Positions 12,743 through 24,520 of a DNA stretch of 64,000 nt are shown here, in pieces. The stretch's first letter is position 1. Every line of letters begins with the position of its first letter. A program made the position numbers and the translations under genes. This DNA comes from Nymphalis io (taxonomy: Eukaryota; Arthropoda; Insecta; Lepidoptera; Nymphalidae): NCBI RefSeq assembly GCF_905147045.1, contig NC_065902.1:6889377-6953376 (forward strand). Direction: 5' to 3'. The notes under the pieces were generated by a model. That model did no database searches. It was not told the origin of the DNA and saw nothing but the letters and a program-made list of their open reading frames with translations.

Positions 12743-13916
12743 TTAGGTTCTTACATATGAAATTAGCGTTTTGTCGTACTGTCCATTTTGATCTGAAATA
12801 TCTCCTCTTTGGTTAAGAATTCCAAATTCAAATTTATAAATTCATTTAGCTGGTACATTTGAGTTTTGAAAACAGTCATTCATTTGTTTTTTCCTCATTA
12901 TTTTTTTCTTTGGCTTCGCTTATTACCGCACAATGGAAAACATGAAATATCGGTATATTTACGAGTACGAGTTCTACCGTGGCACCAGTGCTGCAGAAAC
13001 AGCTCGAAGGATTATTAATGTGTACGGCGCTGGTGTCTCAAAAGAAAGCACGGTACGTTTTTGGTTTCAACGTTTTCGTTCTGGAAATTTCGACCTTCAG
13101 AACCAACCCCGTGGACGGCTGGAGAGCAAAGTGGAAAATGAAGAATTAAAGACTTGTGGAAGCGAATCGATCACAAAGCACTTCAGAAATAGCTGCAGGC
13201 TTCGGGGTAAGTGGTAAAACTGTATTAATGCACTTGAAGCAAATCGGGAAAGTAAAAAAACTTGAACGATGGGTACCTCATTAATTGAGTGAATCGAACT
13301 TGCGAACACGCGTCGACTGCTGTGTTACTTTGCTCAACCGACATAATATTGAAGGGATTTTAAATTGAATCATTACTTGTGATGAAAAGTGCATACTGTC
13401 GCAATGGCTGAACCCTGGAGACCCAGCCAAATCCTGCCCTAAGCGAAAATTGACTTAGAAAAAGTTACTTGTGAGTGTGTTTCTAAAATCTGGCCAAACG
13501 ATTACGGCAGATATCTATTGTCAGCAACTGCAAATCATGAAGGAAGAACTAGCTGCTAAACAACCGAGATTAGTTAATCGCTCTAGGCCCCTGCTGTTTC
13601 ACGACAACGCAAGACGACACACTGCACACTGCACAAACAACCACTAAGTTAGACGAGCTACAATTGGAATGTCTACGACATCGATCGTACTCTCCGAACC
13701 TTGCTCCAACAGATTACCATTTTTTCCGGAATTTGGACAACTTCTTACATGGAAAAAAATTCAACTCCGATGCAGCAGTCCAAACCACCTTCAAAGAGTT
13801 TATTGATTTTCGCCCCCATGGTTTTTTTAGTAAAGGGATCAATGAACTGCCTATGAGATGGCAAAAGTGCATAGATAACAACGGTGCGTACTTTGATTAA
13901 TTAAATATATTTTACA
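12743..13916 (+). pseudogene. mariner transposon (cecropia/Hsmar1-like), decayed and 3'-truncated
   Basis: This is a cut-and-paste element that would encode a roughly 345-aa D34D transposase. The 5' terminal repeat starts at 12743 with TTAGGTTCTTACATATGAAA after a TA target. The frame opens at 12933 (MENMKYRYIYEYEF) with the helix-turn-helix part (TSAAETARRIINVYG, ESTVRFWFQRFRSGNF). It then shifts frame near 13148. All three catalytic Asp codons can be found: TCDEK (13381), HDNAR (13603) and PTDYH (13712). The reading frame is broken by a stop at the HEL position near 13282, another in ILNRII near 13368, a TAG near 13457, frameshifts and a small deletion after DEK. The C-terminus (INELPMRWQKCIDNNGAYFD, stop by 13900) is intact. 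The matching 3' terminal repeat is absent: sequence ends in an A-run at about 13930, directly against a LINE. The copy cannot be autonomous. Confidence 0.9.
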
Positions 13917-13929
13917 AAAAAAAAAAAAA

Positions 13930-15790
13930 CTAGCTCGGCGAAGACTTCGCTTTGTTACTCCGTGTTTGAATGTGAATGATAAGTCAGTATGGAGAGAACT
14001 TTTTAGTAGTTTGTGTATTATTATGAAAATATTGTAAACATATAATTATTTAATATTCATAATTTTAGTGTCTGTATAAATTTTTGTAGTAGGTGTTAAA
14101 TATGGGTATTGAAAAATAAGTTGAACAATTTTGTTTTGAATAATTTCAAGCTCTGCTAAATGAGTTTTAGCGGGAGTACCCCACACCTCAACCATGTATA
14201 TAAGATGTGGTTTAAGTAGTGAGTTATAGATGTTATAGCGTAGTGGTTGTGGTATACAACGAACAACATTACGAATGGGACCAATGCATGAAGAAAGTTT
14301 CGCTTTGATTTGTTCTATGTGAGTTTATGGTGATAAGTTCATTGGTATATTTCATGTGGGACAAATTAGGAGAATAATCAATGTGATTTTTTTGTGGAAT
14401 TTGATTAGCTAGATTAGAGCCTATTGTAGAAAAGTATTGATTAAAAGCTCCGCAGACATCATGGGAGTCAGTGATTTTTTGAGTGTATTATGAGTTTAAG
14501 AGTTGCGCAACTTTGTTCAATTTTGTTATTGGCTAGTTAGTTTATGTATCAATTTCCATGTTCTTCCAGGTTTATTATTGCACTTATAAAAGTACGCATC
14601 TTTTGTATCTTGGATCATTTTAGCTGTATCATCTTTTTGTTTTATAAAATCTTCCTCTGACTTTTTATCATGTTTTTCTTTTTGTTTGAGTTCATTCCAC
14701 AAGCAGTTTCTTCGGTTGATTTTGGTGATTATATTCTTGTTGATCCAGTCTTTCTGCGGTGGGTTTAATATTTTTGTTTTTGTTGTTTTAGATCTTCTTA
14801 TTGTTTCTTTAATATCTTTTTCTAGGCGTGTAAACTCTGAGCCTGATTTGTAAATTTTAGTATTCTTAATTCTTGGCTGTTGTATATAGTTTGAAGTAGT
14901 CGATAGCGTTATATTTAAAATGTATGGTAGAGGTTAGAACTTTTTTAACTCCAAAAAAATTTGTTTGTGGTCAGGGGAGTTAACTAGTGCCATGCGGAAA
15001 TAGTTGTTTTTTAAATTACTACGTATGTGATCTATGATAGATTTCCTTGTTGTTGAGTATCTGGTACAATAAGTCATCTTTACTTTTTTAACCTTCTCCT
15101 CAAAAAGGAAGAGGAGGCCTTTAGCCCAACAGAGGGACATTCTTAGGCTGTTACGGTACGGTACTTTGTTTAGTATGTTATATCCAGTTTCTTCCTTTCT
15201 GTCGGAGTTGTATCTCGTAGGTTTCAAAAAACGTCTTATAGTTTGTATAGTCAGTATTATACACAAGCCCTATTTCTAGGGCCAGGTTTTCTTTTGTTAT
15301 CCATAAATAATTGTTTCCACCAATATATTGAGATTCAGAAAGGGTATATATATATAATTGACAGTCTGTTTTCCGTTCGTTAGTTAAAGTAATGCGTGTA
15401 GTTTATAAGTTGAAGTTCTAGGGCTTCATCTTTATTATCCAGGTTTCCGTTATTAAAATGCGTACATGCGTCGTTGTTTTAAACGAACTCAAAATAGACT
15501 TTAGTTCGTCTAGTTTTCCTTTCTTTCGGATACCTCGCGCGTTTAAGTATAAAAAGTTTAGTCTTGATTTATTTATCTGTAACTGTTCATATGAGGTGAT
15601 TACTTGGTATGTATTTGTTGTGGTAGTTTTGATAGTGGAGGCATTTATGGATTGGAGTGTTTTGAAGCAGTCTGTTTTACATTGCCTACTCCTTTTACAT
15701 ATTTTATTGTAAGGTCAGATTCACCATTGGCTTGGCGAAGTTTGAGTTCTTCTTTGGAATGTTGCAGGTATTTCTGTTGGGCAGTATAAT
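13930..15790 (-). pseudogene. Antisense jockey/CR1-like LINE with reverse-transcriptase core deleted
   Basis: Reading the minus strand from 15790 downwards, pieces of one LINE polyprotein appear in order. A possible ORF1 tail (EELKLRQANGESDLTIKY) lies near 15720. The start of an APE-type endonuclease (LNFLYLNARGIRKKGKLDEL) is near 15575-15515. The endonuclease end with its SxDH signature (IIDHIRSN, SPDHKQIFLEL) is at about 15030-14940. The linker (DWINKNIITKINRRNCLW, AYFYKCNNKPGRTWKLI) is at about 14760-14560. Next comes ITDSHDVCGAFNQYFSTIG at about 14490-14430. The text then jumps near 14335 to the thumb (IKAKLSSCIGPIRNVVRC, YNSLLKPHLIYMVEVWGTP) and continues to about 13930. The palm, including the catalytic YADD/FADD box, is missing. 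Frameshifts, stops and an inserted SINE-A tail (15090-15154) show it is dead. The clade label is from motif style only. Confidence 0.85.
15090..15154 (+). mobile_element. SINE-A 3' fragment inside the LINE endonuclease
   Basis: ACCTTCTCCTCAAAAAGGAA through GAGGAGGCC, TTAGCCCAACAG and GGCTGTTAC is the last 65 bases of SINE-A. It interrupts the antisense endonuclease reading between the VPYR and CTRYSTTRKSIIDHI segments, so it arrived after the LINE. Confidence 0.8.
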
Positions 15791-16249
15791 CTAAACTTTT
15801 ACAATGAAACAAAAAAAATTAACTGATATATATTTACTATCTATAAATTAATATGTAATTTATTCTTTTTAGACTAGTCCAAATTATACATACACAAGTC
15901 TAGATCAGGAGTCAGGAACTTAAATAATTGCAACTATAAGCTGTGTTTCTTTTCTTATATAAAATAAATTAATACTAAGACCTTCTTAAGCAATTTGAAG
16001 CTCAAATATAAGTATTATCGTCGTAAGTACTGAAATGTATTCACATCACAACGACACGCACACAAAGATTTAAGTATATAAAGAATTTCTCACAAATGTT
16101 ACCTTGAAACGATTCTTATCTTCCTAAGTTATATCATAACTTTATATACAAAACATTTCAGAATATTTTATACTATTTTATCTATTTATTATTTTATATA
16201 TTTATAACTATTTGCTATGCCCGCGGCTTTGTGTGGAACTCAGTTTGTA

Positions 16250-16538
16250 CCAATAATCAGTAACAGCCTGTGAATGTTCCACAGCTGGGCTAAGGCCTCC
16301 TCTCTCTTTTTGAGGAGAAGGTTTTGGAGGTTATTCCACCACGCTGCTCCAATGTGGCAGAATTTTAGTGAAATTAGACAGACGTAGGTTTCCTCACGAT
16401 GTTTTCCTTCACCGTTAAGCACGAGATGAATTATAATCACAAATTAAGGACATGAAAATTCAGTGGTTCTTGCCCGGGTTTGAACCCACAATCATCGGTT
16501 AAAATTCACGTACTCTTACCACTGGGCCATCTCATCTT
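16250..16538 (-). mobile_element. SINE-A, near full length with 12-bp target duplication
   Basis: The minus strand carries the complete SINE-A: a tRNA-like head with A-box and B-box (GGGTTTGAACCCA on the plus strand is the B box reversed), the central TTTCCTCACGATGTTTTCC block and the 3' end at 16260. ACTCAGTTTGTA is repeated exactly at 16238-16249 and 16539-16550, marking the insertion borders. Confidence 0.92.
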
Positions 16539-16550
16539 ACTCAGTTTGTA

Positions 16551-17399
16551 ATAAGAGAAAGAGAATAATTAAATCTTATTATTATTACATTAATAAAATA
16601 TGGCCTTAATTACTTCTAGATAAAGAACTTTATTAATAACTAAATTATTATTGAAATCGGTTCAGCTATTTTAGAGTTTATCGATTACAAATAAATCTTT
16701 TGAATATATAAAATACTTGTATAAATAGCGTGTGTTATACACCAAGCTCTTCAGAATACTTTGCGTATGAAACTAATCTTGATTTTGTAAGCTAAGTCTA
16801 TGTCGACATACGTATAACAGAGGGATGTGCTATTTGCTAATTGCCGAACCACCTTTGGCAGGATATGCGATCTTCCTGCAAAGGCCTTATTGACGTGTGT
16901 AATGGAGGATTGGTTGAGATTCAATAACATGACAAACGATGTGTTATTATGTCGAATTAGCTTTAATATAGTTGACTTGTTAATAGATAAGTTATTTTAA
17001 ATAATAAATTTATTTTTTAAATGCTGAAGTGCTACACTTGTATTAGATATACTATTATTGTTTCATAAATCCATTTTTTCAATGCTTTATATGTACGTTG
17101 TAAGTGTGCTATAAAAAAATATCTACACGAAGTGCTTAAAATTAATATGTTAATATATTTTGATAGCTATCGTATACTTTACGAAAATCATCAGTTTTAG
17201 CTAGTTTGGATACAAAAATATAATGTGTAGCGAATGTTAACCTAGAATAATGTATGTATCGAATGGTGCAAGATTTTACTGTTCGCATGCACACAAAGTG
17301 ATAAAATTCACGCTCTTCTTCTTTATAACATTAGTATAGAAGTATATATAGTTTAAATACTTTGTAATATATAATAATTATAATAATAATGTTCCCCAG
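16551..17399. other. AT-rich intergenic DNA, nothing recognised
   Basis: No coding or repeat structure was identified. Small open frames are very short and AT-driven. Confidence 0.6.
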
Positions 17400-17728
17400 A
17401 TCGAATTTCCATTTCGCTGGACAATCTCAAAGTCGTCTGCACGGTGACGATGTCGTCTTGATCGATTTAGATCGTGGCATCTATTCTCAAAAGGAACTAG
17501 CCAATTGCGCATGTTATAGTGCACAAGTATATACGCAAAAACAGGTGGACTATAAGAGTCTAGAGAGATCTGATAAGATGGCAAATCCGCTACGACCGAA
17601 ATAGTTTAAAATTGGCTTTACGTGCTTTCTGAGGCACGGAAGTAGAAACACTGCCAACTGAGGATTCCGTGGCAGAAAGATCCAGTAATATATTGGGATT
17701 CGAACCACTAGACATAAGAGGCTGCTGT
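17400..17728 (-). mobile_element. SINE-C copy
   Basis: This is the reverse complement of the SINE-C copy at 35228. Shared blocks include TTACGTGCTTTCTGAGGCAC, GATTCGAACCACTAGACAT (tRNA-like B box and A box reversed) and the body around TAGTGCACAAGTATATACGC. Open frames over this stretch on both strands are by-products of the repeat. Confidence 0.8.
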
Positions 17729-20625
17729 AAATGTCATCAGAACATTATATAATAAAGAAAATCTGTAATTCAACTTCAGGGGCTCTGGATTATGATTAGT
17801 TCGTTATATAATTGTTGGAGCATGTTTCATATTATCTTACGTAGCCATAAAGGAAGGGATTTATTCCGGATTAATTTTCAACTCTGAAGTACGAATCTGA
17901 CCTGTTCGATAATAAATCCCCGCGGTTTGTATCCTCTGCAAATTGTATCCCGCCGTATTGTAACATTCGTATGTCATACGCACTCAAGCAAATGGGATTT
18001 ACGTGAACGCAATTACTATGTGTACAGATTATGCTGTTAGACTACATGGCATACATTAACTGACTATATACATATACATACATATATACGTTTATTTTTA
18101 ACGTTCTATATCTGTTTTCAAAGAACACTTCAACGCAAATATCTCATTATGGTTAAATAAAATATCCTTTATTCAAGTAGCTTATGAGCACTTTTAGGTC
18201 GTCATTTTATAGTATCAATATAAATGTAATGTTACTATTGGTTTGAAATGTAAAATATATACGTATATACAAGAAAGTCAGTAGTTAAATTTTTTAATAA
18301 AAATTATAAATTCAACAATGTATAGTTGAATTTTGAGCTCTCAAACTGCTTATCATATTTTGGCAAATGACGATATTTGTACTATTAAAAACGTCAGATA
18401 TGACTTGCGTAATAACGACAATCCAAAAATAACATAGATTTGATTAATTTTATTTATAGTTAAATAAATGGTTTGTTATAAGTCACATTGCCGATAATAA
18501 ATAAAGTCAATTTAAGTGTTATAAAGGATATATTTTAAGCTTCATTAAATTTTTAATAGTTAACTTTCATTCCATTTGGAAATGTTTATATTGAAAATAG
18601 ATAAAGCAGGGTAGAATGTACATTTCATTTAATTTTATCGTATGACGAACCAATAGTTCTTAAAACCTACTGTATATATTAAATATTCATCGAAAATCCA
18701 AGTTCAACCAGCAAAGCACGATGAGTGCTCACGTGTTCAATTCGTGTTTATAGTTCATCGACGTGTAGGCGTAGGAACATGGCGAGTAAAACTTTGAGTC
18801 GGCTGAAAATCTGCCACATGGGTATTTAAAGTTACAGGAACAGCTATCAGAAATAAGTTTCAAATAGTGACCTCCACCCAGTGGGACATTTACAGGTGTG
18901 ACTTATATATTGATGTCATGCAGAATATATTATATTACAATTACAACCTTGAACGCTAAAGTAAATTTAAGAAATGTTGATCTTTGCATTATTATTTTTT
19001 CGAATATCACACTTTATGGTTTTTAGCTTATATTATTTATGTTTTTATACATTTAATAGTCACCCATACTATTCTGTATGTCTGTCTGTTATAGTTTATC
19101 ATCATTTTATTATCAACTTGTGGTTTCGCTCTTTTGTGTCGCAATTGTAATTTGTAATAATAAAAAATATAATGTATAATAAATATATGATTATTTCTAC
19201 AAATTATCTTCTACGCTAAAACTTATATTATAAATGTAAAAGTATAGTTTGTTTATTGTCAAGTGTGCAGTTACCGCAGGCAAAAAAAAATGTTTCTTAA
19301 AATTGTTTATATAATCTGCACATCATTAACCGTCACATCACAACAAGCTCATTTCCCCGAATCCTTTTTAAAAATAAAACATATCAAACTAACACTTCGG
19401 AGCTATTTCAAAATGAAAGCAAATTACAGACACAATTTATCATAATATAACAAACATTCACGAACTGTGTTCACATTTCGCACAATAGTGTTGCGCGTAT
19501 GAAAACAGTTTATAAGTCGATAAAACGTGCAGGAAGTGTTTTGTTCCAAAAACGCCGGGCGCAGGTGTTGCTTTTCCAATTTGGTGTCGCTCCGAGAGTA
19601 CGATTTTCATTTCCCGAACAAACCGCATACAGATAATGTGACCAACATGAACGGACTTTGCAATGATGAAATGTTGTTCTTTACTGTATTTTAGATCTTT
19701 CTAAATATGAATGTTTGTGAATACAATTGTTCAAAAGTACGATCGCGGATTTTTTTTATACTATTTATATGAAGAATGCCATAAACATTTTAATATATTA
19801 AAAAAAAAAACACTTTTATTTACATTAAATTTCCATTTTTAAATTATTTTTTCGTTGAATACTATCTTCATACATTTGTGGAGTAGGTAAATAATTACTA
19901 TTAATATTTTAATAAAAGTCGCTAATAAATATTCTTTTTATAAATTTCTCATAAATCTTAGAATAAAATATTTAAAATTATCAGCATAATTCAAGTTATA
20001 AAAATATCATATCGCAACTCAGTGAATTAAATTGTTGAATACTTAAACAATTGCGTTATAATATATTTATTAAATTATATATGTTCATAATATATTGATT
20101 ATTTTGATAATCATTGTATAAACACAAGAGGTAATCATAATGTTAGAAAACTAAATTTCCGCTTTCGCAAAGAACGTAAATTCTTTCTGGAACTAAATAT
20201 TCGATTCTATAATGAAATTCCGCAGATATTTTTAACTTTGCCAGCAACATATTTATCTCAAAACAAAATAGCGATTACGTCGCTTTATGGGAATCAATCT
20301 ATTTGAAACTTTGCAAATATAAGTTATTCAGATAACAATTTTATACTTTGCTACCATCTAACTATTTGACGATAGAATCAAGAAATACCTCGTCGATCCA
20401 GCTGTTAAAATTACTAACACAAAGGTTGTACGAATTTCGTCTTAATTCCATATATTATGCGACTTATATAGGGATACATAGGCATCTTCAAGGCAAGCGC
20501 ACTCCATTTTAGACTATATCATGACTTTCCATCAGGTGTGGTAACTGTCAAGCTCTAGCATATATATTTAAAAAAATCTCCCTCTTTACCTAAATAATAT
20601 TTAATTAACAATTATTTTAGTTAGA

Positions 20626-20658
20626 TAGATAATAATAATTTACAATTATTATTATCTA
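20626..20658. repeat. 15-bp AT-rich hairpin
   Basis: Bases 20626-20640 pair exactly with 20644-20658 around a TAC loop. The surrounding GTTAGA/TCTAAC ends extend the stem with a 4-base bulge. It directly precedes a SINE-A scrap. Confidence 0.75.
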
Positions 20659-20661
20659 ACA

Positions 20662-20771
20662 GGCAAGCACCAAGGCAAGTTTTCATGCGTTTATAATTTG
20701 TTGTTGTGTTCACAAATTAAAATTAGAGCAGCATATTGGAATAAGCTACTAGAATATAAGCGTAAGGAGGT
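20662..20771 (+). mobile_element. SINE-A fragment, old
   Basis: GGCAAGCACC, TTTTCATGCGTTTATAATTT and AGCAGCATATTGGAATAAGC follow the SINE-A order with internal loss of the central block. Confidence 0.6.
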
Positions 20772-22230
20772 ACCAAAAGTGGGCTTTATTATAAATCATA
20801 TATTTAATTATATTTAAAAATCAATGACATTGATCGAAAGCAATCATTTATTCCTTATTTATACACGACCGGTTGAATGAACTTAATACAACACTTCTTT
20901 ATAAAGTTTGTGGGAAAGAAACAGTCTAGCAGTTTTGAACTACTCTCATAGTTTCTATTGTCTCAAAAGGTACACTTCTGTATACACTCTCGGATTTTCC
21001 TTTTCTGAAAACTTTATGGAAGCCGCCCATCTTTGAAGAGATTGCAAAATATTTCTGTCCCCGCGGTGTCATTTGACTAACTTTTCGGTTTGAGTAAGCT
21101 TAAAATCCTCAACTTTATCAGAGATATTTTGACCAACTTTATACTTATTATTTAAATATTTCTTTTAAAATATGAAATTGTAACATATTGTTATGAACAC
21201 TTCAATTGTCCCATTTAATTAAAAAATAAACATACCCAGCACGTAGATAATATGTTGTAAACTATTTTCAGTTAGTTTGTATAAATAAATCATACCTTAT
21301 TGATTTTGGTTTTACTAATGTCCCCGGGCCCAACGGTGGTAATTTTCAAGTTACCGAATGTGCAGAAGATATTTAAGTGCTACGCGTTGACGGAAGCACA
21401 GGGTCATTGCACCCTTACTTAATAATCTTATGGGAAAGCAGTCCACAGGACATATGAGTGGAGAGGATCAACAACAAATACTATTATATATCATATTGTA
21501 ACTAAAATATATAAATATAATCGGCTTTATTTATAAACGTCGTTTAGAGGGTGATTAGTTAAACAATGTTTTGTCTTCTTCTTTCGAATGTCAAATCAAT
21601 AATGACAGATAAAGATGTTTGATTGATGCAATGTTTAACTAGGCGGTCTAATATGTATATAATTAATTTATGAAATATTTTATATGAATTTATGAATGGT
21701 AATAATGTAATGGTGCCACAAAATATCAATTAAATAACACAAAAATGAAACTTAAAATCCAAAAGATCGAACATATTATAGAGAAGAAGTAAACATGATA
21801 AAAAAAAGATTGTAAACCATTTATATAAGTACTAAGTAAGAGTTTTATTTGTTTTATAGTGTGTTGTATTTAAGTTAAGATCGATTTATTTAGGTCTGTG
21901 TTACTAGAATGTCGTAACGAGCTACAGTGCTTGAAACAACTATAACCAATTAAGGCAACACCAGCGTCGAGCCGTCTCTTCGCTCATTTAAAATTCTTGT
22001 TTGTTAGCGAACTAGTTGTTCAGAGCTAATTTTACTTAAGTATTGTAAATTATTTTGTATGTCTATTTTTGTTAATATCCTAAATGTGTGAGTATTTTTG
22101 TCTATATGTTTTGTTATCTAATCATACTAAAACTAATGAATGGGTCGTAATTAAATTTAATTCTAACGTAGTCTTGGATCTAGGATATTGACAAATAAAT
22201 AATTACAGTATTTATAGGGGAAAAAGGTGT

Positions 22231-22527
22231 ATTACTGGTGGTAGAGCTTTGTGCAAGCTCGTCTGGGTAGGCACCACCCACTCATCAGATATTCTACCGC
22301 AAAACAGCAGTACTTGGTATTGTTGTGTTCCGGTTTGAAGGGTGAGTGAGCCAGTGTAATTACAGGCACAAGGGACATAACATCTTAGTTCCCAAGGTTG
22401 GTGGCGCATTGGTGATGTAAGCGATGGTTAACATTTCTTACATTGCCAATGTCTAAGGGCGTTTGGTGACCACTTACCATCAAGTGGTCCAAATGCATGT
22501 CCGCCTTGCTATACTATAAAAAAAAAA
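22231..22527 (+). mobile_element. SINE-B, full length with poly-A tail
   Basis: This is the best reference for SINE-B in the window. It starts at ATTACTGGTGGTAGAGCTTT and passes GGCACCACCCACTCATCAGA, CAGCAGTACTTGGTATTGTT and ACCACTTACCATCAAGTGG. It ends CTATACTATA plus an A-run. A short TGTATT is present on both sides and may be the target duplication. The antisense strand has an open frame that recurs in the copies at 30163 and 39808, so it belongs to the repeat rather than to a host gene. Confidence 0.9.
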
Positions 22528-24215
22528 TGTATTGGAAATCTGGAAGTGATTCTCAGCTTCGCTTTTTAGGAATTTCTACATAACTTTGAAAATTGACAGG
22601 TAAATGAGTAAAAAATTGAAAGGTATTGACTTTATGGTACGTTAAAAATTTCGTTTGGCAACGAATTGCAGTGCCGTTTAAAAAAACGTAGTTCAGATTG
22701 TAATCTGAAAAATAAGCAATTCTACGTTATTTTTCATCATCAATTTAACGTAATTTTTCATTTATTAATCACTGATACTTTTAAAATGTTTTCAATCAGT
22801 ATATATTTCTATAAGGAACCGCAAACTAGCAGTAGTTAATAGTCGGTTCCGTACCCAAAGTGGTAGTTTCTAATTTGACTATAAGTGAGTATGTGTAATA
22901 CTTTTATGTTTAATAAAGTATTTTGGTTCTAATTTTTTGAAAGGGGGGAGGGTATATTCTATTTTTTAAAGTTTGTCAGACTGTCTGTCTGTCATGTGCT
23001 GTTCAGAACCATAAGAGCAATTTAGTTACTCATAATACGTGTAACTACGGCCATTTGTGACAATTAATAATAACAATGAAAAATCAAATTCAAGATTAGT
23101 ATGTCTCGGAGCTCGGATCAGTACAAAAACATCACAGAAATGACAAGTATCAATTTTTGTATTATTATGTAAAGTATAAGAGAATTAAATATAATTTTCG
23201 TGAACAAAACGCCTAATTACAATAACAGTATACCACCGAAATTGTGTAATATTTTTAAAAAGATAATAAATTTAAATTCAAATGAAAAATTATTCAAATT
23301 TTATTAAATGTATAAAAGGAAATTTTCCAAAGTAACACGCACTATCTACTTGTCCCATGGGCAATGATTTATTCACGAGTAAAAGAATACGCTCACACGG
23401 GCGTTTTAAGCTCAATGCTCATGAAATAAAATGTGTATCACACGAGATAATTTTCCGCACAAACTGCTTGAAGGTTGATTGATATTGTCCACATAACATT
23501 GCAAACCTATGCAAATTTTTAATAAAAAATAGTAGTCATTACTAACTCACCATGCACCTAATCACCGCTGTTTATGTATTTCACCATGCACCTAAACACC
23601 ACCACTCACTGTTTATATATTAAAATCATGATCTATAAATGAATATTGAAATTTTTATTAATTATTTACATTTTTTTTATATTTTTAACTCATACTATTT
23701 TATACAAATAATGTTAACCTAATCTACCTTTACACCATGACTGTTTGATTGCTTGATGAATAAAAAAACTATTACAACCATGAGCCTAAATCAATAAAAT
23801 TTATGTTCAGCGTTTGAAACGCTAAACAGCGCTGCCTTAAATGTGAGAAAACAAAGAATTTCAAGTAATGCACGCGCCTCACCCCGGGACAGCGGAAGCA
23901 TCAGGGACGTTCCAAGCTATCTTGTCACACAGCCATTTCTTTGCTCTCGCGACTCTTATTTACGAGAACAATGCATAAGATACTAGAATAAATTCTCTAT
24001 TTGACTGTTGTACAGATAACTTCGTCCGCTTCCGTTAGTTTACGTAACGAAGTTGATTTGTTGCACAATACTCGCTTTATGCAGCTAAACTTTCTATATT
24101 AGTTTTGCTAGCTGTAGATTATCTTATATATTTGTTGAAACTTAATCGAATTTGAACTTGTAATAAATTAATTTCATTATATTCATTTATTCATACGACT
24201 ACTTACTTGGTGGTA
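22528..24215. other. Intergenic DNA with an old dispersed-repeat relic
   Basis: Around 22840-23015 the phrases GGTTCCGTACCCAAAG and GACTGTCTGTCTGTC occur in the order seen in a repeat widespread in insect genomes. This is from memory and not verified. The rest is AT-rich with no gene. A less AT-rich patch (about 23330-23480) has no open frame. Confidence 0.45.
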
Positions 24216-24375
24216 GGACGTACCGCGGGTAGTCCCAACAATGTGGATCGACGATATTGCAAGGACAATTTTGGATGCGGATAGTGCAAGACCGGCAAAC
24301 GTAAAAATTCTTGAGGGTGGGGGGGGGTCGCCTATGTCAGCTTTGGACGTTTTCCGATTACTGCTGTTATGATGA
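24216..24375 (+). pseudogene. Possible RTE-type LINE 3' relic
   Basis: The plus strand reads GRTYRG..., then MWIDDIARTILDADSAR and SALDVFRLLL, ending at TGATGATAATAATTA. The W-(I/V)-DDI segment and the short trinucleotide-like tail resemble the very end of RTE-clade ORFs, compare RWTDDLKKVAG in the intact copy at 55165. Only the last 50 or so codons remain, and a G-run disrupts the reading. Confidence 0.4.
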
Positions 24376-24430
24376 TAATAATTAAGAGGTTAAATATATT
24401 TTTTATCTAGCAATGCAAATCACTGTCCAA

Positions 24431-24520
24431 CCCGAGATGGCTAGAGCACGTCCATCTTACCCGAAGATTGTGGGCGAGCACGGTTGTTTTCATGTTTTTA
24501 AATGATATCATGAATTTTAA
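24431..24520 (+). mobile_element. SINE-A head fragment
   Basis: CCCGAGATGGCTAGAGCACG, TTACCCGAAGATTGTGGGCG and TTTTCATG follow the tRNA-like head of SINE-A. The body is lost. Confidence 0.65.

Larger units (their letters stand above)
17729..22230. other. Intergenic DNA with possible regulatory islands and minor relics
   Basis: No gene is supported. Two less AT-rich islands (about 17820-18010 and 19480-19650) are without open frames or recognised repeats. A SINE-A scrap lies at 20662-20771 and a 15-bp hairpin at 20626-20658. Around 21555-21650, AGTTAAACAATG and CAATGTTTAACT form short inverted ends around a self-complementary core, possibly a small MITE. Confidence 0.5.

Noticed and set aside
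14934..15266. 110-codon minus-strand frame as a host gene
   Set aside because: It consists of LINE endonuclease text interrupted by a SINE-A tail, not a host protein.
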